DNA from: Modestobacter sp. VKM Ac-2986
GTDB taxonomy: Bacteria; Actinomycetota; Actinomycetes; Mycobacteriales; Geodermatophilaceae
Length of the DNA stretch: 64,000 nt
NCBI RefSeq assembly: GCF_026967795.1
Contig: NZ_JAPVBH010000004.1
Coordinates: forward strand, 372,001-436,000
Reading direction: 5' to 3'
Shown: in pieces, positions 1 to 8,400 of the stretch
Layout of the letters: every line of letters begins with the position of its first letter
Numbering within the stretch: the first letter of the stretch is position 1
Notes under the pieces: model-generated
Databases searched by the model: none
What the model was told of the DNA's origin: nothing
The model's input: the letters and a program-made list of their open reading frames with translations, nothing else
Translations under genes and position numbers: made by a program

Positions 1-950
1 CCGAACTTGTCGACGATGACGTTGTAGCCGATGTCGCCCCAGCCCCGGCTCACCGTGTGGTACCGGTAGATCGACCGCATGATCGCCGGCACGTCGGCCT
101 CGGCGTAGTCGTTGCTGTCCGCGGTGTGGTGCACGGTCGCGGCCTCGATGGTCGGCGCGTACTCCGGGTCCCAGGTGCGGATCCGCTCGTCGGCGCCCCA
201 CTGGGCGCGGGAGAACACCGGGGGCATGCCCGGGTCGGCGGCGTGCGCGGTCGCGACCGCCGCCGGCTCGCCGAGGGAGGCGTCGGCCTCGCTGGTGCCC
301 GGGTCGACGAGGTCCAGCCGGACGTCGGCGGGGCGGGCCCCCGAGCGGGTGACCAGCTCGACCTCGACGCCGGTGCTGGCGCCGGTCCACAGCGGTGCCG
401 TCCCGCCGCGCAGCTCGGCCGCACCGGTCCCGGTCCCGGCGTCCTGGTCCGTGGCCTCGGGCGCGATCTCGGTCCAGCCGCCCCAGTCCGCCTCGGCCGC
501 CGGCCGGGTCCGCACCCGCACGACGGTGTCGGTGACGGCCTCGTCCGCCGACCACGTGACGCCGACCAGGGAGAACGGCCCGGTGTCGGGCCGGCTCACG
601 GTCAGCACCGGGGCCTCGGCCGTCGCGCCGGGGACGTCGGTGGCCGGCGCGGTCGCGACCGCGGCACCGGGTGCGGGCTCCTCGACCGAGCCCATCGGCA
701 CTGCCTCGGTCGAGGTGACCACCGGCACCGGCTGCGGCTGCGGGCGGGTGACCACGGGCAGCACGACCAGCACGCCGCTGACCCCGAGCGCCGCCACGGC
801 GCCGGCGACCACCCGCCGCCCGCGCCGGGTCAGCCGCACCCGGGCAGGACGGTGCCGGCCCCCGCCGGACGGGGAGCCTCCGGCCGCCTCCACCGTGGCT
901 GTTCCGACGGGTCGCTCGGCACTCGGGGTGGTTCGACGAAGACGTGGCAC
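1..950 (-). CDS. Peptidoglycan amidase/PGRP-like protein (Amidase_2), 3' end cut by window edge
   Basis: Partial gene running off the left edge; only the N-terminal ~315 residues are seen. A basic stretch and one hydrophobic segment (about residues 45-65, signal peptide or anchor) precede an Ala/Pro-rich linker and a beta-rich region. The start of an Amidase_2/PGRP domain follows, recognisable by RAQWGADERIR and the zinc-site-like ATVHHTADS. Such enzymes cleave the MurNAc-L-Ala amide bond outside the cell. The context recalls M. tuberculosis Rv3811, so LGFP repeats could follow beyond the window (inference). The start is uncertain: GTG at 950 or GTG at 893; neither has a convincing ribosome site. 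Confidence 0.8.
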   Translation of the reverse strand, partial: MPRLRRTTPSAERPVGTATVEAAGGSPSGGGRHRPARVRLTRRGRRVVAGAVAALGVSGVLVVLPVVTRPQPQPVPVVTSTEAVPMGSVEEPAPGAAVATAPATDVPGATAEAPVLTVSRPDTGPFSLVGVTWSADEAVTDTVVRVRTRPAAEADWGGWTEIAPEATDQDAGTGTGAAELRGGTAPLWTGASTGVEVELVTRSGARPADVRLDLVDPGTSEADASLGEPAAVATAHAADPGMPPVFSRAQWGADERIRTWDPEYAPTIEAATVHHTADSNDYAEADVPAIMRSIYRYHTVSRGWGDIGYNVIVDKF

Positions 951-1164
951 TCCGTCATGGCAACACGACGCTGAGCGACGAAGGGGCCGACACGAGCGCC
1001 TCGGGGACGGGTGGTGCGGGACGTGACTCGTGTGGTGGGACACGGCCGAGGAGCCCGGGACGGGCCCGTCGGCGCACCTATGGTCGCGGTCGATCACGCC
1101 GCTGGACGTCTGACCACCCCTGGTCAGCAGACCGACGTCGGCACCCGACGTGAGGGACCAGGAC

Positions 1165-2697
1165 ATGCGCAGAGACGAACTCGACCAGCCGGCCCGCCCG
1201 AGCCTGCCGCCCCGACTCGACCCCCGGGCCGGGTCGCCGGCCCGACGCGACGCCGACGGCGGTGGCCGCCGCCTGGTGTGGACCGGCCGGGTCACCGCCG
1301 GCCTGCTGTCGCTGGCGCTGCTGGTGACCAGCGGCTGGGGCTGGTACCTCGGTCAGGTCGCCGGGGCCAGCGTCTCCCGCACCGACGCGATCCCGACGTC
1401 GGGCAACGAGGAGACCGTCACCACGGGTGCGGCGATGAACCTGCTGCTCGTCGGCAACGACAGCCGCGCCGCGCTGACCGACGAGCAGCTGGCCGAGTTC
1501 AAGGCCGGCGCCGACGCCGGCACCAACACCGACACGATGATCCTGGTGCACGTCCCCGCGGACGGCTCCAAGGCCTCGTTCGTCTCCTTCCCGCGCGACT
1601 CCTACGTGCAGATCCCCGGCCACGGCCAGGCCAAGCTCAACGCCGCCTACGCCTACGGCCGCGCCGATGCCCCGGAGTCCGCGACCGAGGAGGAGAAGTC
1701 GGCGCAGGGCGCCCAGCTGCTGGTGCAGACCCTCAGCCAGCTCACCGGGCTGCGCATCGACCACTACGCCGAGGTCGACCTGCTCGGCTTCTTCGAGCTC
1801 AGCACCGTCGTCGGCGGCGTCGAGGTCAACCTGTGCGAGGCCGTCGACGACCGCAGGTGGTCCGGCGCCTTCTTCCCCGCCGGCCCGCAGACCATCACCG
1901 GCGCCGACGCGCTCAAGTTCGTCCGCCAGCGGCACAACATCGGCAAGACCAGCAGCGACTTCGACCGGATCCGCCGCCAGCAGGTGTTCCTCGCCGGCGT
2001 GCTGCGCAAGATGCTCTCCGAGGACGTCCTGCGTGACCTGGGCACCCAGCACGAGCTGGTCGAGGCGGTCTCCGAGGCCCTCACGGTCGACGCCGACCTG
2101 GACCTGATGGAGCTGGCGCAGCAGATGCAGTCGGTGACCGCCGGCAGCATCGAGTTCCAGACCGTGCCCAACGAGGGCGTGGACAGCGACGAGGACGCCG
2201 GGTCGATCATCCGGCTGGCCGACGCGGCCACCCTGCGCGCCTTCTTCTCCGACCTGTCCGCCGAGCCGCAGCCGGCCGCACCGGAGGCCGCCCCGGCCAC
2301 GCCCGAGGCACCAGCCCCCACCGCGGCGCCGGCCGACGTCTCCGTCGAGGTCCTCAACGGCTCGGGCACCTCCGGCCTGGCGGGCAAGGCCGCCGCCGGG
2401 CTCACCGCCGCCGGCTTCCCGGTGACCGGCACCGGCAACGCCGACTCCGCGGGCTACGACGTGACCGAGGTCCGCTTCGCCGCCGGGGACGACGCGCTCG
2501 CCGCCACCCTCGCCGGCCAGGTCCCCGGCGCCGTCACCCGGCAGGTCGAGGACGCCACCAGCGGCACCGTCACCCTGGTGCTCGGCGCGGACTACAACGG
2601 CGTGGGCGAGGCCGTGACCCCGGCCGCGCCGGTGGCCGGTCCCGAGACCCCGGCCGAGCCCCCGCGCACGGCCGCGGACACCAGCTGCATCTACTGA
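1165..2697 (+). CDS. LytR-CpsA-Psr (LCP) family glycopolymer ligase with LytR_C domain
   Basis: About 510 residues. A cytoplasmic basic N-terminus is followed by one transmembrane helix (AGLLSLALLVTSGWGWYLG) and an extracytoplasmic LCP domain with hallmark pieces DTMILVHV, SFPRDSYVQIPG, DHYAEVDLLGFF and FVRQRHNIGKTSSDFDRIRR (arginines and aspartates that bind the polyprenyl pyrophosphate). After a Pro/Ala linker comes a C-terminal LytR_C domain (VEVLNGSGTSGLAGKAA). LCP enzymes attach lipid-linked glycopolymers, such as arabinogalactan in actinobacteria, to peptidoglycan. ATG at 1165 is preferred over the in-frame GTG at 1150 because GAGGGACC lies just upstream. The gene diverges from the amidase and faces a terminator shared with ubiA. 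Confidence 0.93.
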   Translation: MRRDELDQPARPSLPPRLDPRAGSPARRDADGGGRRLVWTGRVTAGLLSLALLVTSGWGWYLGQVAGASVSRTDAIPTSGNEETVTTGAAMNLLLVGNDSRAALTDEQLAEFKAGADAGTNTDTMILVHVPADGSKASFVSFPRDSYVQIPGHGQAKLNAAYAYGRADAPESATEEEKSAQGAQLLVQTLSQLTGLRIDHYAEVDLLGFFELSTVVGGVEVNLCEAVDDRRWSGAFFPAGPQTITGADALKFVRQRHNIGKTSSDFDRIRRQQVFLAGVLRKMLSEDVLRDLGTQHELVEAVSEALTVDADLDLMELAQQMQSVTAGSIEFQTVPNEGVDSDEDAGSIIRLADAATLRAFFSDLSAEPQPAAPEAAPATPEAPAPTAAPADVSVEVLNGSGTSGLAGKAAAGLTAAGFPVTGTGNADSAGYDVTEVRFAAGDDALAATLAGQVPGAVTRQVEDATSGTVTLVLGADYNGVGEAVTPAAPVAGPETPAEPPRTAADTSCIY

Positions 2698-2730
2698 GCC
2701 GCGCCCGCTGGACCGCACACCGCCCGACCC

Positions 2731-2766
2731 ACCGCCCGGCGTCCCCCTCGCAGGACGCCGGGCGGT
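2731..2766. terminator. Bidirectional hairpin terminator between LCP gene and ubiA
   Basis: A perfect 14-bp stem (ACCGCCCGGCGTCC at 2731-2744 and its complement at 2753-2766) with an 8-nt loop sits between two convergent genes. It has no T-run, as is usual in this GC range. Confidence 0.75.
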
Positions 2767-2770
2767 GTGC

Positions 2771-3805
2771 TCACCCGCCGAAGACCGCCAGCGCCACGGT
2801 GACCAGCCAGACCACGGCCAGCGACAGCAGCACCCGGTCGTGCAGCACGACGGCCTCGGGCTCGCCGGCCTCGCCCTTGTCCAGGTCGACCGCGTGCCGC
2901 AGCAGGCCCAGCACGAACGGCGCGATCGAGATCGCCGCCCACGGGACGCCGTCCCCGCTCGCGCCCACCTCGAAGGCCCACAGGCTGTAGACGGTGACCG
3001 TCACCCCGGCCGACATGCTCCAGACGAACCGCAGGTAGCTCTCGGAGTACTCCTTGAGGCTCCGGCGGGTCGCCGCACCCTCGCCGACGGCGACCAGCTC
3101 GGAGTAGCGCTTGCCGGCCACCATGAACAGCGAGCCGAACGCCGCGACCAGCAGGAACCACTGCGACAGGGCGATGCCGGCCGCCACGCCACCGGCCACG
3201 GTGCGCAGCAGGAAGCCCGAGGCCACGATCGCCAGGTCGATGACCGGCTGGTGCTTGAGCGCGAAGCAGTACGCCAGCTGCAGGACGGCGTAGACCCCGA
3301 GCACCCACGCCAGCTCCGGGCGGGCCAGCAGCGCGGCCAGCGCGAGCGGGACGAGGAACAGCACCACGGCCAGCCCCAGGGCCAGCGACCGCGGGACGAG
3401 ACCGGCCGCGATGGGCCGGTGCCGCTTGACCGGGTGCCGCCGGTCCTCCTCGACGTCGACCGCGTCGTTGACCAGGTACACGGCCGAGGAGGTCGCGCAG
3501 AAGAGCAGGAAGGCCAGCAGGCTGGCGCGCAGGACGTCGGCCTCGACGATCAGGCCCGACGCCAGCGGCGCGGCCAGCACCAGGACGTTCTTGACCCACT
3601 GCCGGGGCCGCAGCGCACGGACCAGGCCCCAGGGCAGCGAGCCGCGGAACCCGGCAGGCCGGTCACCGCCGGCGGCCAGCGGCGACCCGGCGTCCCCCGC
3701 CGGGGTCACCGTGCCCTCCGGGGCCGGTGGCGTGGCGCCCTCCCGGGCCGGTGGCGTGGCGCCCTCCGGGGCCGGTGGCGTCGTGCGGACGGGCCGGGCG
3801 CTCAT
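2771..3805 (-). CDS. ubiA: Decaprenyl-phosphate phosphoribosyltransferase (UbiA family)
   Basis: 344 residues. After a Pro-rich repeat-containing N-terminus (about 60 residues) comes a UbiA prenyltransferase fold with about nine membrane helices. It opens with RPRQWVKNVLVLAAPL and carries the first Asp-rich motif NDAVDVEEDRRHPVKRHRPI (NDxxDxxxD); the second polar loop contains VASGFLLRTVAGG. Rv3806c homologues transfer 5-phosphoribose from PRPP to decaprenyl phosphate, the first committed step to the arabinose donor DPA. ATG at 3805 overlaps the PAP2 stop codon (ATGA), so the two are translationally coupled. The same pairing occurs in mycobacteria (Rv3806c-Rv3807c), which supports the specific call. 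Confidence 0.9.
   Translation of the reverse strand: MSARPVRTTPPAPEGATPPAREGATPPAPEGTVTPAGDAGSPLAAGGDRPAGFRGSLPWGLVRALRPRQWVKNVLVLAAPLASGLIVEADVLRASLLAFLLFCATSSAVYLVNDAVDVEEDRRHPVKRHRPIAAGLVPRSLALGLAVVLFLVPLALAALLARPELAWVLGVYAVLQLAYCFALKHQPVIDLAIVASGFLLRTVAGGVAAGIALSQWFLLVAAFGSLFMVAGKRYSELVAVGEGAATRRSLKEYSESYLRFVWSMSAGVTVTVYSLWAFEVGASGDGVPWAAISIAPFVLGLLRHAVDLDKGEAGEPEAVVLHDRVLLSLAVVWLVTVALAVFGG
3713..3784 (-). repeat. Three 24-bp tandem repeats in the ubiA N-terminus
   Basis: Three consecutive 24-bp units (starting near 3713, 3737 and 3761) encode an ATPPAPEG-like octapeptide in the disordered N-terminal extension of the UbiA homologue. The copies differ at only a few bases, so unit number may vary between strains by slippage. 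Confidence 0.8.
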
Positions 3806-4332
3806 GCCAGGGCCCCGGTGCCGGCGACCCGACGGACGCCGGCACCCACCGCGGTGCCCAGCAGCGCACCGGCGAGGACGTCGCTGGGCCAGTGGACGCC
3901 CAGCAGCACCCGGGAGACCGCCATCGCGCCCAGCGCACCGACCATCACCGGCCGGCCCACCATCGGGGCGTAGCCGACGACGGCCGCCGCGGTGGAGGTG
4001 GCGTGCGCGCTGGGGAAGGACAGCCCGCTGTGCACCCCGCCCAGGTGCGGCACGTGCTCCAGCGCCGGACGGGCGCGGCGCACCACCCGCTTGGCGGCCA
4101 CGGCCGAGGCGTGCGCGAGGGCGACGCCCGCCGCCCCGGCGGCCCACTCCCGGCGGCGTCTCCCGCCGGCCCAGCCGAGGGCGCCCAGCACCAGCCAGCC
4201 GCGCGCGTGCTCGCCGAACCAGGAGACGGCCGAGGCAGCGGGGACGGCCGTCCCGCTCCCGAGCCCGTGTCGCAGCTCCACCAGGACGGCCACCTCGGCC
4301 CGCTGCAGCCGCTCGCTCCAGGTCGTGGTCAT
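3802..4332 (-). CDS. PAP2-family lipid phosphatase (Rv3807c-like)
   Basis: 176 residues. It carries the three PAP2 signature regions in order: KRVVRRARP, SFPSAHA and SRVLLGVHWPSDVLAG, giving the Lys/Arg, Ser-His and Arg-His-Asp catalytic set. Several hydrophobic segments lie between them. In mycobacteria the neighbouring Rv3807c is the proposed phosphatase that turns decaprenylphosphoryl-5-phosphoribose into DPR, directly after the UbiA step; the coupling to ubiA here supports the same role (inference). The ATG at 4332 has a TAAGGT hexamer 7 nt upstream and no clear ribosome site, pointing to a leaderless mRNA. Confidence 0.88.
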   Translation of the reverse strand: MTTTWSERLQRAEVAVLVELRHGLGSGTAVPAASAVSWFGEHARGWLVLGALGWAGGRRRREWAAGAAGVALAHASAVAAKRVVRRARPALEHVPHLGGVHSGLSFPSAHATSTAAAVVGYAPMVGRPVMVGALGAMAVSRVLLGVHWPSDVLAGALLGTAVGAGVRRVAGTGALA

Positions 4333-4339
4333 CAGATCG

Positions 4340-4345
4340 ACCTTA
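4340..4345 (-). promoter_or_regulatory. -10 element (TAAGGT) of the PAP2-ubiA operon
   Basis: A TANNNT hexamer on the minus strand ends 7 nt before the ATG at 4332, the spacing expected for a transcript starting at the start codon. Confidence 0.5.
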
Positions 4346-4520
4346 CGGGCACCGGGGGGCGGGTACCTCACGAGCCGGGCGGGGCCGTCCGGCGGACGGG
4401 CCGGGCCGCGCCGGGCGGCGGGAGGCGCGACCCGTGGGTCGGGTGGTGCCACCGGGTCGCGACGGCGCCGTGGGGCAGCCACGCAGGTGGACGGCGGGCC
4501 GGCGGGCCGTCTGCCGCGCT

Positions 4521-4526
4521 TACCCT
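4521..4526 (+). promoter_or_regulatory. Possible -10 (TACCCT) of the acyltransferase gene
   Basis: This TANNNT hexamer would give a leader of about 70 nt before the GTG at 4603. The leader contains a 7-bp hairpin (4556-4573) and a GGGGAG ribosome site at 4594-4599. Confidence 0.35.
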
Positions 4527-4602
4527 CAGGAGGCACCGACAGCCCGGTGGACCCGCCGTCCCCTCCGGGACGGGGCTCCGCCGGACGGGGAACGGGGAGA
4601 GC

Positions 4603-6819
4603 GTGAGGGGTCGCAGCAGCGTGGTGGTCGAGGGGTCAGGAGCGACCGCGCAGGCGCCGGTCGACGACCGCACCGAGCGGATCCCGACCGTCGGGCTCCC
4701 CTCGTCCCCGCCACGGGTCGCGCCGCCGGCACCCCCAGGGCCGGCGGCCTCGGCCGTCCGGGTCGAGATCCAGGCGCTCCGCGCCCTCGCCGTCTCGCTG
4801 GTCGTGCTCTACCACGTGGTCCCGCTCCGGATGCCCGGCGGTTACGTCGGCGTCGACGTCTTCTTCGTCGTGTCCGGCTTCCTGATCACCGGGCACCTGG
4901 TGCGCGAGGTCGAGCGCAACGGCCGGGTCCGGCTGGGGCACTTCTGGGCCCGCCGTGCCCGGCGGCTGCTGCCCGCGGCCCTGCTGGTCCTGCTCAGCAC
5001 CGCGGTCGCGGTCTTCCTCTGGGTGCCCCAGACCTACTGGCAGCAGTTCCTCCGCGAGATCGGCGCCTCCGCGCTGTACGTGGAGAACTGGGTGCTCGCC
5101 GGTGACGCCGTCGACTACCTGGCCCACACCAACGCCGCCTCGCCCGCACAGCACTACTGGTCGCTGTCCACCGAGGAGCAGTTCTACCTGCTCTGGCCGC
5201 TGCTCATCGTCGCGGCGACCTGGCTCGCGGTCCGGCTGGGCGCGCGCCGCCGCACGGTGCTCGTCGCGCTGCTGGGGACCCTCACCGTCGCCTCGTTCGC
5301 CTACTCGCTGTGGACGACGCGGACCAGCCCGCCGGCGGCCTACTTCACCACCCCCGCCCGGGCCTGGCAGTTCGGCCTGGGCGGGCTGCTGGCCCTCGTG
5401 GCGGCGACCCCGCTGCAGGACCGCCACCGGCTCCGCGCCGTCGTGTCCTGGGCCGGCTTCGGCGCGATCGCGCTCAGTGCGCTCACCTTCACCGCGCAGA
5501 CGCCGTTCCCCGGCACCGCCGCGCTCCTGCCCGTCCTGGGCACCGTGGCGGTCATCTGGGCCGGGGCACCGGCGGGCGACTGGAGCCCCACGGCGGTGGC
5601 CCACTTCGGCCCGGTCCGCTTCCTCGGCGACGTGTCGTACTCGGCCTACCTGTGGCACTGGCCGCTGGTGGTCGTCCTCCCGTTCGCCCTCGGCCACGAC
5701 CTCGGCACCCGGTCCAAGATCGCCGTGCTGCTCGCCACCGTCGTCCTCGGCTGGGCCACCAAGGTGGCGGTGGAGGACCCGGTCCGCACCGGCACGCCGC
5801 TGGCCAGGCGGGGCCTCGGGACGACGTTCGCCGCCACCGCGGTGGCCACCGCGGTGGTCCTCGGCGTCGCCGGCGGCGGGTGGTTCTACGTCCAGTCGCG
5901 GGTGGAGGGGGCACGCGCGGCCGCGGCGGCCTTCGCCACCGGCGGCGACCCCTGCTTCGGCGCGGGCGCGACCGACGCACAGCGCCAGTGCGGCGACCCG
6001 TACGCCTACACCGACACGGTGGACACGACGTTCGCCAAGTCCGACCTCTCCGCCGGCATGCCCTGCCTGCAGGGCGGGACGGCCACCGAGCTGAAGACCT
6101 GCCGGTACGGCAGCGCCGACGCGACCGAGACCGTCGCCCTCATCGGCGACTCGCACACCGCGAGCATGTACGAGGCCCTCCAGCAGGTCGCCGACGACCG
6201 GGGCTGGGCCGTGGTGACCTACGTCAAGGCCGGCTGCCCGGTGCTGGGCACCGACCGGCTCCTGGGCGCCAACATGCCCCTCGAGGAGCCCCCGGCCTGC
6301 AAGGTGTGGGCGGACGAGCTGCTCGCGCAGCTGGCCGCGGACCCCGGCATCACCCGGGTCTTCACCAGCTACCGCTCGGACATCTACAAGTGGGTCGACG
6401 GCTCCGGGGGCCTGCAGGACGCCATCCCGGTCGAGACGCTCCAGGCCCCGCTGCGGACCCTCGCCGATGCCGGCAAGCAGGTCCACGTCCTGCGGGCCGT
6501 CCCGACGACCAACGGCGTCCACCTCGGCCCCGAGTCGCGCAACCTCGAGGTCAGCGCCCCGGACTGCATCGCCGCCGCCGGGCGGGTCGACGACCCCTGC
6601 GCCGGGCCCCGGGACCTCCGCCTGACCCCGGACCAGCTGGCCGACGCGGCCGTCGCGATGGACGACGACCGCATCTCGGTGATCGACCTGACCGACCGCT
6701 TCTGCGACGAGCAGCTGTGCCACGAGGTCGTGGGCGGGACGGTCGTCTACTTCGACGGCAGCCACCTGACTGCCACGTTCTCCCGCTCGCTGGGGCAGTT
6801 CATCGCCGCCCAGCTCTGA
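4603..6819 (+). CDS. Membrane acyltransferase (OafA/YrhL-like) with C-terminal SGNH domain
   Basis: 738 residues. An acyltransferase_3 membrane domain (about residues 45-420, roughly ten helices) begins RVEIQALRALAVSLVVLYHV, with the catalytic-type His of this family, and contains GVDVFFVVSGFLI and the YSAYLWHWPLVV motif. A periplasmic SGNH hydrolase-like domain follows, with the nucleophile motif VALIGDSHTASM and the late Asp-His motif FDGSHLTATF. Such proteins O-acetylate cell-surface glycans. The GTG start has GGGGAG just upstream. Far-upstream starts in the same frame are antisense to PAP2 and were discarded. A second copy of the same architecture lies at 59026-61074. Confidence 0.9.
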   Translation: MRGRSSVVVEGSGATAQAPVDDRTERIPTVGLPSSPPRVAPPAPPGPAASAVRVEIQALRALAVSLVVLYHVVPLRMPGGYVGVDVFFVVSGFLITGHLVREVERNGRVRLGHFWARRARRLLPAALLVLLSTAVAVFLWVPQTYWQQFLREIGASALYVENWVLAGDAVDYLAHTNAASPAQHYWSLSTEEQFYLLWPLLIVAATWLAVRLGARRRTVLVALLGTLTVASFAYSLWTTRTSPPAAYFTTPARAWQFGLGGLLALVAATPLQDRHRLRAVVSWAGFGAIALSALTFTAQTPFPGTAALLPVLGTVAVIWAGAPAGDWSPTAVAHFGPVRFLGDVSYSAYLWHWPLVVVLPFALGHDLGTRSKIAVLLATVVLGWATKVAVEDPVRTGTPLARRGLGTTFAATAVATAVVLGVAGGGWFYVQSRVEGARAAAAAFATGGDPCFGAGATDAQRQCGDPYAYTDTVDTTFAKSDLSAGMPCLQGGTATELKTCRYGSADATETVALIGDSHTASMYEALQQVADDRGWAVVTYVKAGCPVLGTDRLLGANMPLEEPPACKVWADELLAQLAADPGITRVFTSYRSDIYKWVDGSGGLQDAIPVETLQAPLRTLADAGKQVHVLRAVPTTNGVHLGPESRNLEVSAPDCIAAAGRVDDPCAGPRDLRLTPDQLADAAVAMDDDRISVIDLTDRFCDEQLCHEVVGGTVVYFDGSHLTATFSRSLGQFIAAQL

Positions 6820-6825
6820 ACGCGG

Positions 6826-6870
6826 ACAGGACGGCGCCCCTCCCGCTGACCGGGAGGGGCGCCGTCCTGT
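6826..6870. terminator. Strong bidirectional terminator hairpin
   Basis: A perfect 20-bp inverted repeat (6826-6845 and 6851-6870) with a 5-nt loop lies between the convergent acyltransferase and nucleotidyltransferase genes. It is the strongest hairpin seen in the window. Confidence 0.85.
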
Positions 6871-6892
6871 GTCGGGGGCCTCGCGAGAGGGC

Positions 6893-7633
6893 TCAGACGG
6901 GGGCGCCGGTCGCCTCGAAGGCGGCGAGCTCCTCCGGGGTCCCGAAGCAGTAGAAGTCCCCGCGCACCAGGCCGACCCGGCGGCCGGAGTCGATGAGCTC
7001 GTTGAAGACCAGCGAGACGTAGTACTCGGGCATGGCGGCGTCGATCTGGCGGGCCATCAGCCGGTCGGCAGCCTCGAGGAACACCCGCGCGGAGGTGAAC
7101 GAGTAGACGCCCATCAGCGCGTCGGAGGAGATGGCCTGCTTCTCCGCGGTGCGCACCACCAGCCCGTCGGCGTCCACCTCGGCGAAGCTGTAGCGCGGCT
7201 CGGTGGACCGGAAGGACAGCAGCAGGCCGTCGACGTCCTGGCGCTCGGCCGCCTGCTGCATCGCCGGGAAGTAGGCGGGGCTGACGAAGGCGATGTCGCA
7301 GTCCATGATGACCAGCGGCTGGTCGGGGTCGAGCTGGTCGCGGGCGACCAGGCAGGTCTCGACCGCGCCGCGGGTGTCGTGGTCGAGCAGCACGATCTGC
7401 GCCGCGGGCTCGGCGGCCACGACCCGGCGGGCCAGGTCGAACTCCCGGTCGTTGTCCTCCCGGACGACGACGGTGACGGTCTTGTCCCCCGCCCACGGGT
7501 CCAGCGAGGCCAGCGCGCGCTGGAACATCGGCACGCCGCCGACCTCGATCAGCGGCTTGGGCGTGGTGACGCCGACCTTGCGGAACCGCGTCCCGAGCCC
7601 GCCCATCGGCATGAGCACCTGCAGCGTGGCCAT
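6893..7633 (-). CDS. Sugar-phosphate-type nucleotidyltransferase
   Basis: 246 residues with the NTP_transferase fold. The glycine-rich nucleotide loop MPMGGLGTRF is followed by PKPLIEVGG, and a metal-binding VIMDCDIAF replaces the usual D-x-D. These enzymes activate a sugar-1-phosphate or similar phosphate with an NTP to give an NDP-sugar. The sequence does not read as a standard RmlA, ManC or GalU, so the substrate is unknown. Its ATG overlaps the stop of the upstream GT2 gene (TGATG). It is the last gene of a six-gene operon that also encodes a kinase-type domain and a HAD phosphatase, a combination typical of nucleotide-sugar synthesis. Confidence 0.85.
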   Translation of the reverse strand: MATLQVLMPMGGLGTRFRKVGVTTPKPLIEVGGVPMFQRALASLDPWAGDKTVTVVVREDNDREFDLARRVVAAEPAAQIVLLDHDTRGAVETCLVARDQLDPDQPLVIMDCDIAFVSPAYFPAMQQAAERQDVDGLLLSFRSTEPRYSFAEVDADGLVVRTAEKQAISSDALMGVYSFTSARVFLEAADRLMARQIDAAMPEYYVSLVFNELIDSGRRVGLVRGDFYCFGTPEELAAFEATGAPV

Positions 7634-8400
7634 CAGTGCACCTCGTCCCACTCGTAGTCCCGGCCGGTGGCCGGTGCGGTCGTCTGGCGGCCCAGCCGCC
7701 ACAGCGCCAGGTTGCGGAGCGCCGTCCGGAAGATGTTCCAGTTGCGCGCGTTGGAGACCTGGTCCTCCTCGCGCCACGTGATCGGCACGAAGGCGAAGCG
7801 CACCCGGCGGGCGACCAGGTCCAGGATCAGCTCGTAGTTGAACGTGAGCTGGTTGGCGAAGCGCAGGTAGGTCGCGGGGTCCAGGTCGCGCAGCGCGAAC
7901 AGGTTCAGCCCCGAGCCCAGGTCCTCCAGCCGGCGCAGCGCCACGGCGCTGTAGACGGCGTTGAGCACCCGGTTGCCCCAGACCCGCTTGGCGTCGTAGC
8001 CGTGCAGCCGGGACGCCCGGCTGAAGCGCGAGCCCAGCACGGTCTGCGTCTCCGGGTGCGCCTGCGCGTGGTCCAGCAGCAGCGCGACCTCGTCGCTCTT
8101 GGCCTGGTTGTCCCCGTGCAGGATCACCACGTGGGTGTGCCCGGCGGCCCGGGCGTGCTCGAAGGCCACCTTGTGGGTGCCGCCGAGGCTGTTGTTCTGC
8201 CGGTTCCGGAACACCCGCAGGTTGCCCAGCCGGCCGTTCCGCCGGTACTCGGCCGCCCGCTCCAGGGTGTCGTCGGTGCTCTGGTTGTCGATCACCCAGA
8301 TCTCGGAGACCCGGGCGGCCACCTCGTCGGTGATCTCGTCGAGCACCCGGCCGATCTGGGCGGCGCAGTTGTACGCCGGGATCGCGATCACCACGTTCAC
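7633..8400 (-). CDS. Family 2 glycosyltransferase (DPM synthase-like)
   Basis: 255 residues, soluble GT-A fold. It starts VVIAIPAYNCAAQI and has IWVIDNQSTDDT, where an N-x-S stands in for the usual DDGS, and HGDNQAK at the metal site (HGDN rather than DxD). These features resemble GT2 enzymes that use polyprenyl-phosphate acceptors, but with altered nucleotide-binding residues. It starts with GTG in a GTGA overlap with the fusion gene upstream and ends in a TGATG overlap with the nucleotidyltransferase, so the three are tightly coupled. Donor and acceptor cannot be read from sequence. Confidence 0.87.
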   Translation of the reverse strand: MNVVIAIPAYNCAAQIGRVLDEITDEVAARVSEIWVIDNQSTDDTLERAAEYRRNGRLGNLRVFRNRQNNSLGGTHKVAFEHARAAGHTHVVILHGDNQAKSDEVALLLDHAQAHPETQTVLGSRFSRASRLHGYDAKRVWGNRVLNAVYSAVALRRLEDLGSGLNLFALRDLDPATYLRFANQLTFNYELILDLVARRVRFAFVPITWREEDQVSNARNWNIFRTALRNLALWRLGRQTTAPATGRDYEWDEVH

